Part shown: one piece after another, positions 47,387 through 63,671 of the stretch
Numbering within the stretch: position 1 is the first letter of the stretch
Layout: each line of letters opens with the position of its first letter
Assembly: GCF_014256275.1 (NCBI RefSeq)
Contig: NZ_JACCFE010000002.1
Span: 2,232,001 to 2,296,000 of the forward strand
Length of the DNA stretch: 64,000 nt
Direction: 5' to 3'
DNA from: Rhodococcus sp. 4CII
GTDB taxonomy: Bacteria > Actinomycetota > Actinomycetes > Mycobacteriales > Mycobacteriaceae
Made by a program: the position numbers and the translations under genes
Notes under the pieces: generated by a model
Databases searched by the model: none
Told to the model about the DNA's origin: nothing
What the model saw: the letters and a program-made list of their open reading frames with translations, nothing else

Positions 47387-47475
47387 TGCGCAAACGGTGG
47401 GGCGGAGCGCTGTCCTTCACCGAGATTCGCGCGGCATACGCCAAGAAGCCGATCAGACCGACAGTGAGGAACCAT

Positions 47476-48123
47476 ATGGCCATCCCGTCCATCCCGACCT
47501 ACACGATCCCGGAGATGCACGAGGTCCCCGAATCGAAAGTGCCCTGGCGCCTCGACCCGCGGCGTTCCGCACTGCTGGTCCACGACATGCAGAACTACTT
47601 CATCGACGCGTACGACGTCCGGGCCGAGCCGATGGCCACCGCATTGGCGAACATGGTCCGGATCCGCGAACTCTGCTCGGAAGCTGGGATTCCCGTGATC
47701 TACACGATGCAGCCGGGCGACCAGCACCCGTCGCGTCGCGGCATTCTCGCCGACCTCTGGGGGCCGGGACTGACGTCGGGTCGCGACACGGAGGTGGTCG
47801 AGCCGCTCGCCCCGCGCGAGGGCGACATCCAGGTGACCAAATGGCGGTATTCGGCCTTCCAGCGCACCGACCTGCGGCAGTTGCTCGGCCACCACGGCCG
47901 CGACCAGCTGATCGTGACCGGCGTCTACACGCACATGGGCTGCATGCTGAGCGCCGCCGAGGCGTTCATGTCCGACGTGCAGCCGTTCCTGGTCTCCGAC
48001 GCGACTGCGGATTTCAGCCGAGACGAGCACCTCATGGCGCTCACCTACGCGTCGAAGCGCTGCGGTTCGGTGACCACCACGGACGCGCTGGTCTCGGCGC
48101 TCTCCCCGCTCGAGGTCGGCTGA
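47476..48123 (+). CDS. dhbB: Isochorismatase (2,3-dihydro-2,3-dihydroxybenzoate synthase type)
   Basis: A 215-residue cysteine-hydrolase-fold enzyme that removes the pyruvate side chain of isochorismate during 2,3-dihydroxybenzoate synthesis. It has the EntB/PhzD-type segment VPWRLDPRRSALLVHDMQNY, with the Asp of HDMQ, Lys in IQVTKWRYSAFQRTDL and the late motif VTGVYTHMGCMLSAAEAFMS, where Gly precedes Cys as in isochorismatases. Unlike EntB it ends after the hydrolase domain and has no aryl-carrier domain; a separate carrier protein is encoded at 57829. GAGGAA 5 bases before the ATG at 47476 sets the start; the earlier ATG at 47386 lies in the iron box and is rejected. Confidence 0.87.
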   Translation: MAIPSIPTYTIPEMHEVPESKVPWRLDPRRSALLVHDMQNYFIDAYDVRAEPMATALANMVRIRELCSEAGIPVIYTMQPGDQHPSRRGILADLWGPGLTSGRDTEVVEPLAPREGDIQVTKWRYSAFQRTDLRQLLGHHGRDQLIVTGVYTHMGCMLSAAEAFMSDVQPFLVSDATADFSRDEHLMALTYASKRCGSVTTTDALVSALSPLEVG

Positions 48124-48142
48124 GCTGGGTCACCACAGAACA

Positions 48143-48161
48143 TGTGGTTAGGCTAACCTGA
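48143..48161. promoter_or_regulatory. IdeR/DtxR-type iron box before the NRPS
   Basis: TGTGGTTAGGCTAACCTGA matches 16 of 19 consensus positions, including the full GGTTAGGCTAACCT core. It lies 20 bases after the isochorismatase stop and 61 before the NRPS ATG, giving the NRPS its own iron-regulated promoter although the genes are in tandem. Confidence 0.85.
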
Positions 48162-48222
48162 CACGCTGAGTAGGCCGAAAGTCCCGAGCCCGAATGCCGA
48201 AAGCATCAGGAGTGCCTGTTAG

Positions 48223-55314
<7,092 letters not shown>

Positions 55315-55330
55315 GAGAACAGGGAGATCG

Positions 55331-56395
55331 ATGAAAACGTCCGGAAGATACTGGCGTAGAGCCGGAATCGTGATGATGGCGGCAACCGCGTTGTTCGCCG
55401 GTGCCTGCAGCGAGTCGACGTCCGACTCGACCGACGCGGCGGGATCCGCGACCGGACAGGCCGACGCGTCGGCCTTCCCCGTGTCGATTCCGTCGGCGCT
55501 CGGCACCGCCGAGATCACGGAGGCCCCGAAGCGGGTCGTCACCCTCGGCTGGGGCAGCGAGGACGCGGCACTGTCGCTCGGCGTCGTGCCCGTCGCGGTG
55601 CAGAACATGAAGTCGGACACCGGAACCGACGACGGTCTGCTCCCGTGGTCGCGGGCGAAGCTCGGAGAGCTCGACCCGAATGCGGAGCCCACGCTGCTGA
55701 CGGCGTCGAGCAAGGAGATGCCGTACGAGCAGATCGCGGCGCTCGACCCGGACGTGATCCTGGCCGTGCACTCGGGCGTCAATCAGGAACAGTTCGACAA
55801 GCTGTCGGCCATCGCCCCCACCGTGGCGTACCCGGAGCGTCGCTGGGCGACCAGCTGGGAAGACCAGATCACCACCGTCGGCAAGGCCCTCGGCCGGTCG
55901 GCTCAGGCCGAGGCCCTGGTCACGCAGACGCAGGACACCCTCGCGCAGGCGAAGTCGCGGCACCCCGAGTTCGCCGGGAAGACGGTGGCTTTCGGTAGCG
56001 GCACCGAAGCGGGATCGTACAACTTCTACTTCGACACCGATCCTCGCCTGAAGATGCTCGCGAGTCTCGGTTTCACCGTCGACCCGCTCGCCCAGCAGTT
56101 GCGCGAGAACAGCGACCAGAGCAAGTTCGCCGCTCCGGTCAGCCTCGAACTGCTGCCGACGTACAACCCGGACGTCCTGCTCGCCTGGTACCTGTCACCC
56201 GAGCTGCAGAACGAGGTCCAGTCGAACCCGCTGTTCGCCGGGATGAAGGCCGTGCGCGACAACTCCTACGTGGGTCTGACCGATCCGCCGCTGGTGTTCG
56301 CGTCGAGCTCGCCGAACGTGCTCAGCGTGCCGTGGCTGCTGGACAAGCTGCTCCCGCAGCTCTCGCAGGCCGCGAACAATGCTCAGGCCAGCTAG
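55331..56395 (+). CDS. Siderophore-iron ABC transporter substrate-binding lipoprotein
   Basis: A 354-residue FecB/FepB-type binding protein. The signal MMAATALFAGAC ends in a lipobox (Cys26), so it is anchored in the membrane. After a Ser/Thr/Asp-rich linker the domain begins ITEAPKRVVTLGWGSEDAAL, then SKEMPYEQIAALDPDVILAV and ERRWATSWEDQITTVGKALG. A long helix links two lobes; the second lobe has YNPDVLLAWYLSPELQNEVQ. It captures the ferric siderophore outside the membrane. AGGGAG precedes the ATG, and it follows the NRPS by 16 bases, so both are probably on one iron-regulated transcript. The permease and ATPase genes are not in this window. Confidence 0.9.
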   Translation: MKTSGRYWRRAGIVMMAATALFAGACSESTSDSTDAAGSATGQADASAFPVSIPSALGTAEITEAPKRVVTLGWGSEDAALSLGVVPVAVQNMKSDTGTDDGLLPWSRAKLGELDPNAEPTLLTASSKEMPYEQIAALDPDVILAVHSGVNQEQFDKLSAIAPTVAYPERRWATSWEDQITTVGKALGRSAQAEALVTQTQDTLAQAKSRHPEFAGKTVAFGSGTEAGSYNFYFDTDPRLKMLASLGFTVDPLAQQLRENSDQSKFAAPVSLELLPTYNPDVLLAWYLSPELQNEVQSNPLFAGMKAVRDNSYVGLTDPPLVFASSSPNVLSVPWLLDKLLPQLSQAANNAQAS

Positions 56396-56411
56396 TTCCC
56401 GGCTGACATTG

Positions 56412-57683
56412 TCACGGTGCCGCTGCCGAGAGGTCGTCCTCCTCGGCAGCGGCACTGCTGTAGGTGCGCAAGCCCTTCAACGTCAGCGCGAGGACGGCCA
56501 GCACCACGATGCCGCCCGCTCCGTAGAGAAGGAACGCCTCACGCGGTCCCACCGCGGCACCGACGGCGCCGGCGACGAGTGCGCCGGCGGCCGAACCCGT
56601 GGAGATCTGGGCGCCCCACACACCGGCGACGCGTCCGCGGTATTCCTCGGGGGTCTCGGTCTGGATCACCGCATACCGGAGGATGTCGCCGAGCACGCGC
56701 CCGAACCCGTGGGCGGCGAGACCGAGGAACGTGACCGCGATCATCGGGACGGCGCCGACGCCGATCAGTCCGGCCGACGCGATCATGGCCGCGAGGAACA
56801 CGACCAGGCCCCCGCGCCGCGCGGTCCCCGTCCAGCCACTGGTGAGCGATCCGGTGAGGGCTCCGACGGCGGGCGCACTGTAGAGCAGTCCGGTGGCCGC
56901 CGGTCCGGCGTAGAGCACCTGGCTCGCGTACGCGGGCAGCAGGACGTTCCAGCCGGTGAGCATCATGGCGCAGAACCCGACCAACAGCGTTCCGCCGACC
57001 ACGGAATCCTTGGCGGCGTAGGTGAAACCGCTGGCGATCGACCGCAGCGGGCTCTCGGTGTTCTTCACCGGCGGCGGCAGCGACGGCAGTCTGGCGATGC
57101 AGTACGCGGTGATGCCCGAGGACACCGCGGCCAGAACATAATTGGTACCCACGGATGTCGCCGCGATGATCACACCACCGATCGCGGGTGACGCGACCGT
57201 GCCGAGATCGGCCATGACCGTCATCAGGGCACCGGCTGCGGCCATCTTGTCCTTCGGCAGCAGCGACGGAATCACCGCCATCAGCGCGGTCGACGAGATG
57301 CCACCCGCCAGGCCCTCGATCACGCCGCACAGGTAGATGATCCACAGCTGGGGTGTGGGGAGAAACGCGTTGACCGCGAGGATCGCGAACGCCACGCCCG
57401 CTGCCGCACGGGCGAGCGAGATGACCGGCCTGCGGTCGTACCGGTCGGCAATCACGCCGCCGAAGAGGGTGCCGATGAACACCGAAGAGCCGACGACGAT
57501 GCTCGCTGCGCCCACTGCCAGTGTGGAATTCGTCATGTCGTACACCTGCAGCGGCACGGCCACCAGGAGCAGACCCAGACCGAAGATGGAGATCGTGCGG
57601 GCGATGAAGATGTATCGGAACTCGCGACTCGTCCGGAGGGGCGTCAAGTCGATTGCGTATCTCGATAATCCAGCCATCGTCAT
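56412..57683 (-). CDS. EntS-like MFS siderophore exporter
   Basis: A 423-residue, 12-helix major-facilitator exporter. Features of the EntS family are ISIFGLGLLLVAVPLQVYDM, then TLFGGVIADRYDRRPVISLA (loop 2-3 motif) and FLGLAAHGFGRVLGDILRYA in the second half. The protein probably exports the newly made siderophore. The ATG at 57683 is followed by another at 57677. It is divergent from the carrier-protein gene with an iron box between, and convergent with the binding-protein gene, sharing a hairpin terminator. Content and regulation tie it firmly to the siderophore locus; the cargo is inferred. Confidence 0.87.
   Translation of the reverse strand: MTMAGLSRYAIDLTPLRTSREFRYIFIARTISIFGLGLLLVAVPLQVYDMTNSTLAVGAASIVVGSSVFIGTLFGGVIADRYDRRPVISLARAAAGVAFAILAVNAFLPTPQLWIIYLCGVIEGLAGGISSTALMAVIPSLLPKDKMAAAGALMTVMADLGTVASPAIGGVIIAATSVGTNYVLAAVSSGITAYCIARLPSLPPPVKNTESPLRSIASGFTYAAKDSVVGGTLLVGFCAMMLTGWNVLLPAYASQVLYAGPAATGLLYSAPAVGALTGSLTSGWTGTARRGGLVVFLAAMIASAGLIGVGAVPMIAVTFLGLAAHGFGRVLGDILRYAVIQTETPEEYRGRVAGVWGAQISTGSAAGALVAGAVGAAVGPREAFLLYGAGGIVVLAVLALTLKGLRTYSSAAAEEDDLSAAAP
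56417..56455. terminator. Bidirectional hairpin terminator between binding protein and exporter
   Basis: GTGCCGCTGCCGAG (56417-56430) and CTCGGCAGCGGCAC (56442-56455) pair perfectly over 14 bp with an 11-base loop. It overlaps the last codons of the exporter gene and lies 21 bases after the binding-protein stop, so it can end both converging transcripts. Confidence 0.8.
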
Positions 57684-57738
57684 CCATTCACATTCGGTTG
57701 CACCAGCTCTCCGTTTCGCCGTTCGCGAGGAGAGTAAC

Positions 57739-57757
57739 TATGCTTAGGCTTCACTAA
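57739..57757. promoter_or_regulatory. IdeR-like iron box between exporter and carrier protein
   Basis: TATGCTTAGGCTTCACTAA matches 13 of 19 consensus positions and is the weakest of three boxes in the locus. It lies 55 bases from the exporter start and 71 from the carrier-protein start, suited to control both divergent genes. Confidence 0.6.
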
Positions 57758-57828
57758 CCCAGCAACCTACCCCATGTCGCCGAATCGCCTCAACGGGCCG
57801 CGGTTCGACGGCACACAGGAGGACGACA

Positions 57829-58071
57829 GTGAGTTCCGACCCCAGCACCGTTCCGACCCGGGACCGGATCCGCGCCGACGTCGCCGACGTGCTCGACGTC
57901 CCCGTCGCCGACATCGACGACACCGCCAACCTCCTCGACGAAGGCATGGACTCGGTGCGGGTCATGGCGCTGGTCGAGCGGTGGCGAGCGGACGGCGTGC
58001 AAGTCGATCTCGTGGACCTCGTCGGTGAGCCGACACTCGACGCCTGGTTCGAGGTCACCGCGGCGCGATGA
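57829..58071 (+). CDS. Free-standing aryl carrier protein
   Basis: An 80-residue carrier protein with the pantetheine-attachment site Ser42 in LLDEGMDSVRVMALVERWRA. DSVR(V/I)M context is typical of aryl carrier domains of EntB/DhbB-type proteins rather than of ordinary peptidyl carriers. It would hold 2,3-dihydroxybenzoate as a thioester, after activation by a DHB-AMP ligase encoded elsewhere, and deliver it to the starter C domain of the NRPS. AGGAGG 5 bases before the GTG sets the start. Splitting of isochorismatase (47476) and carrier into two genes is the notable difference from EntB. Confidence 0.85.
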   Translation: MSSDPSTVPTRDRIRADVADVLDVPVADIDDTANLLDEGMDSVRVMALVERWRADGVQVDLVDLVGEPTLDAWFEVTAAR

Positions 58072-58146
58072 GCGATCCCACCGCCTACGCTTGATCCGGC
58101 TGGTCGATCCGAGGGTCGGCCCGGACACGGGAGGATGCGAGGGGAC

Positions 58147-59490
58147 ATGGCTCACGAAACCAGCGATGCAGGCAAGATGAGCGTGCTCCGGACACCACGG
58201 TTCTGGATAGCTCCCCTGCTCCTCGTCTCCGTCGTCATGTCTCTGCTCGCGGCGCTGTACATGGGGGGAATGCTCAATCCCCCCAAGCACCTCAACCACT
58301 TCCCGATCGCCCTGGTCAATCAGGACGAGGGCGACACCATGCCCAATTCGAACCCGCCCCAGCAGCAGAACTTCGGCGACCAGATCGCCGCAGGCCTCGT
58401 CGACGGTGTCGATCCGAACAAGGTCGAACTTCGGCAGATCGGGATCGCGCAGGCCCAGTCCGCACTGGACAACGGCGAGATCTACGGCGCCATCGTCATT
58501 CCGAGCGACTTCACGAAGCGCACCTTCATCCTCGCCCAGGCGAGCGTGGTTCCCGGGGACGTCGAGCGTCCCGTGATCACGATCTACACGAACCCCCGGG
58601 CCGGCACGATCAGCGCGAACCTCGTCCAGAACATCGGTGAGATGGCGATGGACAAGGCCAACCAGACGATGGGCGAACAACTCACCACCCAGGTCACACA
58701 GCAACTCCAGGCGACGGCACCCGACCTCCAGCTGTCGGGGGCCAGCCGGCTCGTGCTCGACGAGCCCATCGATGTCCGGGTAGTGGCACACAACCCGCTG
58801 CCCGACGGCACCGGTTTCGGTTTGGCGGCGTTCTACTACGCGCTGCTGATCGTGCTGGCCGGTTTCACCGGTGCGACCATTGCGAGCACCCTGATCGACG
58901 GCATGCTCGGATTCACGCCCACCGAGGTCGGGCCGTTGTACCTCCACAACGAGGCGGTCCCGATCTCACGCTTCCACACCCTGCTGATCAAGTGGGCGGT
59001 GATGGTGCTGCTGGCGATGATCGTGTCGGGCCTGTACCTGTGGATCAGTTCCGCCCTCGGGCTGCCGATCACCGACCCGCTCGCCCTCTGGGAGTACGGC
59101 GCCTTCGCGATCGCGGCGGTCGGGATCACGGCGATATCCGTGATGGCCGCGTTCGGCAACCTGGGCCTGCTCATCAACCTACTGGTCTTCGTCGTCCTGG
59201 CGCTGCCCTCGTCGGGCGGAACCATTCCGCTCGAGGCGGCGCCGCGGCTGTACACCTGGCTCGGTGAGTTCGAACCGATGCACCAGATCTACATCGGGGT
59301 GCGCGCCATCATGTTCTTCGGCGCCTCCGGCGACGCAGGGCTCATCCACGCGGTGTGGATGACCCTCGCCGGCCTCCTCATCGGCCTCGTCTTCGGCGCC
59401 GTGATCACCCGGTTCTACGACCGCAAGGGTCTGCATCGCCGCCACAAGGCGCTCAGCGAACCCGAACCGGTCGACGCCGCCGGGGCGTGA
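58147..59490 (+). CDS. SNG1/DUF3533-type membrane protein (YhgE/Pip-like)
   Basis: A 447-residue membrane protein. One N-terminal helix (FWIAPLLLVSVVMSLLAALY) is followed by an extracytoplasmic domain of about 190 residues (IALVNQDEGDTMPNSNPPQQ, YGAIVIPSDFTKRTFILAQA) and then five or six helices from residue 230 on (FYYALLIVLAGFTGATIAST, WAVMVLLAMIVSGLYLWISS). The layout matches ABC-2-type permease-like DUF3533/SNG1 proteins, associated with drug or phage resistance in some organisms. The start is uncertain: the ATG at 58147 is preferred, with alternatives at 58135 and 58177. It follows the carrier protein by 75 bases; a link to siderophore export is not shown. Confidence 0.75.
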   Translation: MAHETSDAGKMSVLRTPRFWIAPLLLVSVVMSLLAALYMGGMLNPPKHLNHFPIALVNQDEGDTMPNSNPPQQQNFGDQIAAGLVDGVDPNKVELRQIGIAQAQSALDNGEIYGAIVIPSDFTKRTFILAQASVVPGDVERPVITIYTNPRAGTISANLVQNIGEMAMDKANQTMGEQLTTQVTQQLQATAPDLQLSGASRLVLDEPIDVRVVAHNPLPDGTGFGLAAFYYALLIVLAGFTGATIASTLIDGMLGFTPTEVGPLYLHNEAVPISRFHTLLIKWAVMVLLAMIVSGLYLWISSALGLPITDPLALWEYGAFAIAAVGITAISVMAAFGNLGLLINLLVFVVLALPSSGGTIPLEAAPRLYTWLGEFEPMHQIYIGVRAIMFFGASGDAGLIHAVWMTLAGLLIGLVFGAVITRFYDRKGLHRRHKALSEPEPVDAAGA

Positions 59491-59491
59491 C

Positions 59492-59701
59492 TCACGCGGG
59501 CGCGGACGACCAGGCCGCGCCGAACTGTTCGTACCAGGGATGCGGGGCGGGCATCGCCGCCAGCATCCGTTCGACGAACCGATCGGGGTCGCCGAGTTCG
59601 GCGAGTCCGACACCGCGGCGCTCGTAGTCTGCGAATTTGTCGTGCAGTCCGGCGATCACCTTGTCGGTCACCGTCTGCTCGAACTCTTCGATGGTTGCCA
59701 T
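59492..59701 (-). CDS. Small conserved protein, function unknown
   Basis: A 69-residue, mainly helical, acidic protein: MATIEEFEQTVTDKVIAGLH, then DKFADYERRGVGLAELGDPD and RFVERMLAAMPAPHPWYEQF. No transmembrane segment or signal is present. A strong GGAGGGG site precedes the ATG at 59701. The gene is convergent with the DUF3533 gene, with one base between their stops, and divergent from the polymerase gene. Its family is not recognised; the well-placed ribosome site argues that it is real. Confidence 0.65.
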   Translation of the reverse strand: MATIEEFEQTVTDKVIAGLHDKFADYERRGVGLAELGDPDRFVERMLAAMPAPHPWYEQFGAAWSSAPA

Positions 59702-59817
59702 CGGATGCCCCTCCTTCCGGCGAGAAGCGTCTGCGTTCAGTGTAGTGCCGACCTGCGGGTTCGCCCTCGTCCGACGGCGGATTATCGACTGTCGGTGGCG
59801 CGGAGCAGACTGGGCCG

Positions 59818-61359
59818 GTGAGAGTGGTGATGGTTCCCGACGCCGACGGTGGCGCCACGACGATCCGCACCGATCCCGCGGGAGTTCCGGTCGAGTCGCC
59901 ACGCCGTCACCCCGACGTCGTGGTCGCGGTCCGCGACATCGAGGCCTCCGAACACCCCCGCTGGGTCTGGACGAGTACCGCCGCCGTCTACCCCGCGCTG
60001 CTGCGGGCCGGGGTACGGGTGCGCCGCTGCCACGACCTCGCGCTCACCCACGCCGTCCTCAGCATGCGCGACGGCGTTCCGGCCCCGCCGCCGGACGAAC
60101 CCGTCGACGAACGCCCCGGCCTGTTCGACACCGCACCCACCACGGATCCGGCGCGGGTGGTGGCCGACTTCGCGGAACAGCGGAAGACGATCGGTGACGA
60201 CGCACGGCTCGACCTGCTGGTGGCCGCCGAGTCCGCGGGGGCACTCGCCGCCGCCGAGATGAGCTACGACGGTCTGCCGTTCTCCGCCGACGCGCACCGC
60301 GCCTTCCTCGAGGCGGCGCTCGGACCGCGGCCGACCGGCTACGACCTGCCGCAGCGCATCCAGGACGTATCCGGGGAGATCGGGACGGCGTTCGGTCGTC
60401 GCATCAACCCGGCGTCCCACGTCGAGGTCGTCGACGCCTTCCGCCGCGAGGGGATCGAACTCGCGTCCACCCGCAAGCACCTGCTCCGCGACGTCGATCA
60501 CCCTGCGGTGCCGCTGCTCCTGCACCACCGGGACCTGTCCAAGTTGTTCAGTACCAACGGCTGGCAGTGGCTCGACAGTTGGGTCCGCGACGACCGGTTC
60601 CGGCCCGTCTACGTTCCCGGTGGCGTGGTCTCGGGCCGCTGGGCGAGCCGCGGCGGTGGCGCGCTGCAGATTCCGAAACCTCTGCGGTCGAGTGTGATCG
60701 CCGACCCGGGGCACACGTTCGTCATCGCCGACGCCGGCCAGCTCGAGCCGCGCATCCTGGCCGCGATGTCGGGTGATGCCCGGATGGTGGCCGCCGCGGG
60801 CTCCGACGACCTGTACGCACCGGTCGCGGCGGAGACGTTCGACGGTGACCGGGGCAAGGCCAAGGTCGCGATCCTCGGGGTGCTGTACGGGGCGACGGCG
60901 GGCGAGGCCCGGTCCCTGCTCACGCTGCTGCGCACACGTTTTCCCGTCGCCGTCGAATTCGTGGAGAGAGCGGCCCGCGCAGGCGAACGCGGCGAGGTGG
61001 TGCAGTCGTGGCTCGGGCGGGCGTGCCCACCGCCGTCACCCGACTTCTGGTCGCACGGCGACGCGCGTTCCCGCGGCCGGTTCACCCGAAACTTCGTGGT
61101 ACAGGCGACGGCATCGGAGTGGGCTCTGTGTGTGCTGGCCGACCTGCGGCGACGGCTCGCCGACGACCCGGACAGCGAACTCGTCTTCTTCCAGCACGAC
61201 GAGGTCATGGTCCACACCCGAAATCCCGAATCGGCGACGCGGCACGTCCTCGGTGCGGTGGACGTGGCCACCCGGCTCCTGTTCGGTGAGACACGGGTGC
61301 GGTTTCCGATGGATGTCGCGGTGCGGGACTGCTACGCCGAAACGTCCGACGCGACCTGA
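59818..61359 (+). CDS. Family-A DNA polymerase homologue (bifunctional 3'-5' exonuclease/polymerase type)
   Basis: A 513-residue protein that is shorter than DNA polymerase I (about 900) and lacks the 5' nuclease. Residues 1-150 are a degenerate exonuclease-like domain without clear DEDD carboxylates. Residues 160-510 form the polymerase: VVSGRWASRGGGALQIPKPL, motif A with FVIADAGQLEPRILAAMSGD, the O-helix region DRGKAKVAILGVLYGATAGE with its basic residues and Tyr, and motif C QHDEVMVHTRNPES with the second Asp. Actinobacteria carry such accessory PolA-like proteins of unclear function. The GTG at 59818 is favoured; in-frame alternatives follow closely. Confidence 0.82.
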   Translation: MRVVMVPDADGGATTIRTDPAGVPVESPRRHPDVVVAVRDIEASEHPRWVWTSTAAVYPALLRAGVRVRRCHDLALTHAVLSMRDGVPAPPPDEPVDERPGLFDTAPTTDPARVVADFAEQRKTIGDDARLDLLVAAESAGALAAAEMSYDGLPFSADAHRAFLEAALGPRPTGYDLPQRIQDVSGEIGTAFGRRINPASHVEVVDAFRREGIELASTRKHLLRDVDHPAVPLLLHHRDLSKLFSTNGWQWLDSWVRDDRFRPVYVPGGVVSGRWASRGGGALQIPKPLRSSVIADPGHTFVIADAGQLEPRILAAMSGDARMVAAAGSDDLYAPVAAETFDGDRGKAKVAILGVLYGATAGEARSLLTLLRTRFPVAVEFVERAARAGERGEVVQSWLGRACPPPSPDFWSHGDARSRGRFTRNFVVQATASEWALCVLADLRRRLADDPDSELVFFQHDEVMVHTRNPESATRHVLGAVDVATRLLFGETRVRFPMDVAVRDCYAETSDAT

Positions 61360-61442
61360 CGCCCGCAACTTTCCGGTGTCGCCGGTGTGCCCGGCATGGT
61401 GTACTGGGACGCATTGCTGGAGGGGGCGGCGAAGGAGAACCC

Positions 61443-63665
61443 ATGACGAAGTTGGATTCGACGGACTCGAGCACCAGCGGCGAGACGCCGCGCCGATTCC
61501 GCTGGCCCGCGTTCACCATCGTGGCCATCGCGATCGTCGCCTTCTTCGCCGGCGGGTTCGGGGGCTCCTTCCAGGGCAAGCTCACCGAGGTCCAGAAGAA
61601 CGACAACGCCGCCTATCTGTCGAGTTCCGCCGAATCGACGATCGTCACCAACGAATCGGCAAAGTTCCTCACCGTCGAGACGATCCCCGGTTTCGTGCTG
61701 TTCCACAGCGACGCCCCGCTCACCGAGCAGGACAAGGCGTCGATCGCCCAGGCACGTGATGCCATCGCGACGGTCGACGGAGTCGACGCCGAAGGGATTG
61801 CCCAGACCCAGTTCTCCGAGGACGGCACGACAGCGTCGATCTACGTTCCGCTCGTCGCGAAGGAGGACGGCACGGCCGTCGCGGGTGACGTGCTCGCCGC
61901 CACCGAGGAGAACGTCCTCACCGCCGCGAAGAACGCGGCCACCGGACTCGAGGTTCTTCCGGCGGGCCCCGGTGGTCTCCTGGTGGCGTTCATCGACGCG
62001 TTCGCCGGACTCGACGGCGCCCTGCTCGGCGCCGCACTGCTCGTGGTGATCCTGATCCTGCTCGTCGTGTATCGATCGCCGGTGTTATGGTTCTTCCCGC
62101 TCTTCTCCGCCCTGCTCGCGCTCGGCCTGGCATCGATGGTGATCTATTACCTCGCCAAGGCCGACGTGCTCACCCTCACCGGCCAGAGTCAGGGCATCCT
62201 GTTCGTCCTCGTGATCGGCGCGGGCACCGACTACGCGCTTCTCCTGATCTCCCGATATCGGGAAGAATTGCACTTCTATCCCAGCCGCTTCGACGCCATG
62301 ACGAAGGCATGGAAGGAATCCGCGCCCGCCATCACGGCGTCGGCGGTCACCGTCATCCTCGGTCTGCTGTGCCTGACGTTCTCCGAACTGAACTCCAACA
62401 AGAGTCTCGGGCCGGTCGCCGCGATCGGCATCGCGTGCACCTACCTCGTGATGATGACGTTTCTTCCCGTGGCACTGTCCGCCGCCGGCAGGTGGGTGTT
62501 CTGGCCGCGGAAACCGAAGGTGGACGAGGCTGCAGACCTCACCACCCACGGTCTGTGGGGCAGGATCGCCGCCCAGGTCGGCAGCAAGGACCGCCCCCTG
62601 TGGATCGGCACGACCGTGTTGCTGGCCGTTCTGTTCCTGGTCGGCATCGGCAGCCTGAAGACGGACGGGCTGTCGTCGTCGGAGAACTTCACCAACCGAC
62701 CCGACGCCGTCGTCGGACAGGAGTTGTACGACTCCCAGTTCGACCCCGGTGCCGGTGCGCCCGCCGTCATCGTCACCAACGCAGACCAGACGGACGCGGT
62801 CATCGCGGCCGTGAGCGGCGTGGACGGGGTGTCGAAGGATCCCGGGGCAGTGTGCCCGCAGGTCGATGTCGAAAAGTTGTCGGCGCTGATCAAGTCCAAC
62901 CCGGCCGCGGTGGCCTCGGCTGCCGGGCAGGGGTGTGCACCCGACTTCCTCACGGCCGCACCGATCGACGGGCGGATGGTCGTCAACGTGACCCTCGCCG
63001 ACTCGTACGACTCCCCCGAAGCCCTCGAGACGGTGACACGACTGCGCGACGCGGCGCACGCGGTGCCCGGTGCCGATGCGCTCGTCGGCGGCAGCACCGC
63101 AACGACTCTCGATGTGCAGACCGCGTCGGTGCACGACCGGAACCTGATCATCCCGATCGTTCTCGTCGTCATCTTCGTCGTGCTGTCGCTCCTGCTCCGC
63201 GCCTTGCTCACTCCCATCATCCTCATCGCCACCGTGGTCCTGTCGTTCGCGGCCACCCTCGGGGTGTGCGGACTCTTCTTCACTCACGTCTTCCATTTCG
63301 CCAACGCGGATCCGGCATTCCCCCTGTTTGCATTCGTGTTCCTCGTGGCGCTCGGTATCGACTACAACATCTTCCTGATGACCCGGGTCCGCGAGGAAAC
63401 CGAGGAGCACGGCACGAAATCCGGTGTGCTGCGCGGACTGGCAGTGACAGGTGGTGTCATCACCTCGGCCGGGGTGGTGCTCGCCGCGACCTTCGCGGTA
63501 CTGGGTGTGCTGCCGCTGGTGTTCCTCGCCGAGGTCGGGTTCGCCGTCGCGTTCGGTGTGCTGCTCGATACCATCATCGTGCGCAGCATCCTCGTCCCGG
63601 CGCTCTCCCACGACATCGGCAAGAAGATCTGGTGGCCGTCGTCCCTCGCGAAGGCGAAGGACTGA
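61443..63665 (+). CDS. MMPL/RND-family transporter
   Basis: A 740-residue membrane exporter. After an N-terminal helix (AFTIVAIAIVAFFAGGFGGS) comes a periplasmic domain of about 130 residues, five or six helices (ALLVVILILLVVYRSPVLWF, GAGTDYALLLISRYREELHF), a second helix with periplasmic domain (about 385-560), and five or six helices (LGIDYNIFLMTRVREETEEH). The paired GTDYALLL/GIDYNIFL segments contain the proton-relay Asp-Tyr pairs of MmpL proteins. The N-terminal domain is smaller than in lipid-exporting MmpL3, as in the short drug-resistance-type group. GAAGGAG before the ATG sets the start. It stands alone; cargo unknown. Confidence 0.88.
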   Translation: MTKLDSTDSSTSGETPRRFRWPAFTIVAIAIVAFFAGGFGGSFQGKLTEVQKNDNAAYLSSSAESTIVTNESAKFLTVETIPGFVLFHSDAPLTEQDKASIAQARDAIATVDGVDAEGIAQTQFSEDGTTASIYVPLVAKEDGTAVAGDVLAATEENVLTAAKNAATGLEVLPAGPGGLLVAFIDAFAGLDGALLGAALLVVILILLVVYRSPVLWFFPLFSALLALGLASMVIYYLAKADVLTLTGQSQGILFVLVIGAGTDYALLLISRYREELHFYPSRFDAMTKAWKESAPAITASAVTVILGLLCLTFSELNSNKSLGPVAAIGIACTYLVMMTFLPVALSAAGRWVFWPRKPKVDEAADLTTHGLWGRIAAQVGSKDRPLWIGTTVLLAVLFLVGIGSLKTDGLSSSENFTNRPDAVVGQELYDSQFDPGAGAPAVIVTNADQTDAVIAAVSGVDGVSKDPGAVCPQVDVEKLSALIKSNPAAVASAAGQGCAPDFLTAAPIDGRMVVNVTLADSYDSPEALETVTRLRDAAHAVPGADALVGGSTATTLDVQTASVHDRNLIIPIVLVVIFVVLSLLLRALLTPIILIATVVLSFAATLGVCGLFFTHVFHFANADPAFPLFAFVFLVALGIDYNIFLMTRVREETEEHGTKSGVLRGLAVTGGVITSAGVVLAATFAVLGVLPLVFLAEVGFAVAFGVLLDTIIVRSILVPALSHDIGKKIWWPSSLAKAKD

Positions 63666-63671
63666 GCAGGA

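Noticed and set aside
47386..47475. Earlier ATG start for the isochorismatase
   Set aside because: It overlaps the IdeR box and lacks a ribosome site; the ATG at 47476 has GAGGAA at good spacing and matches the family N-terminus.
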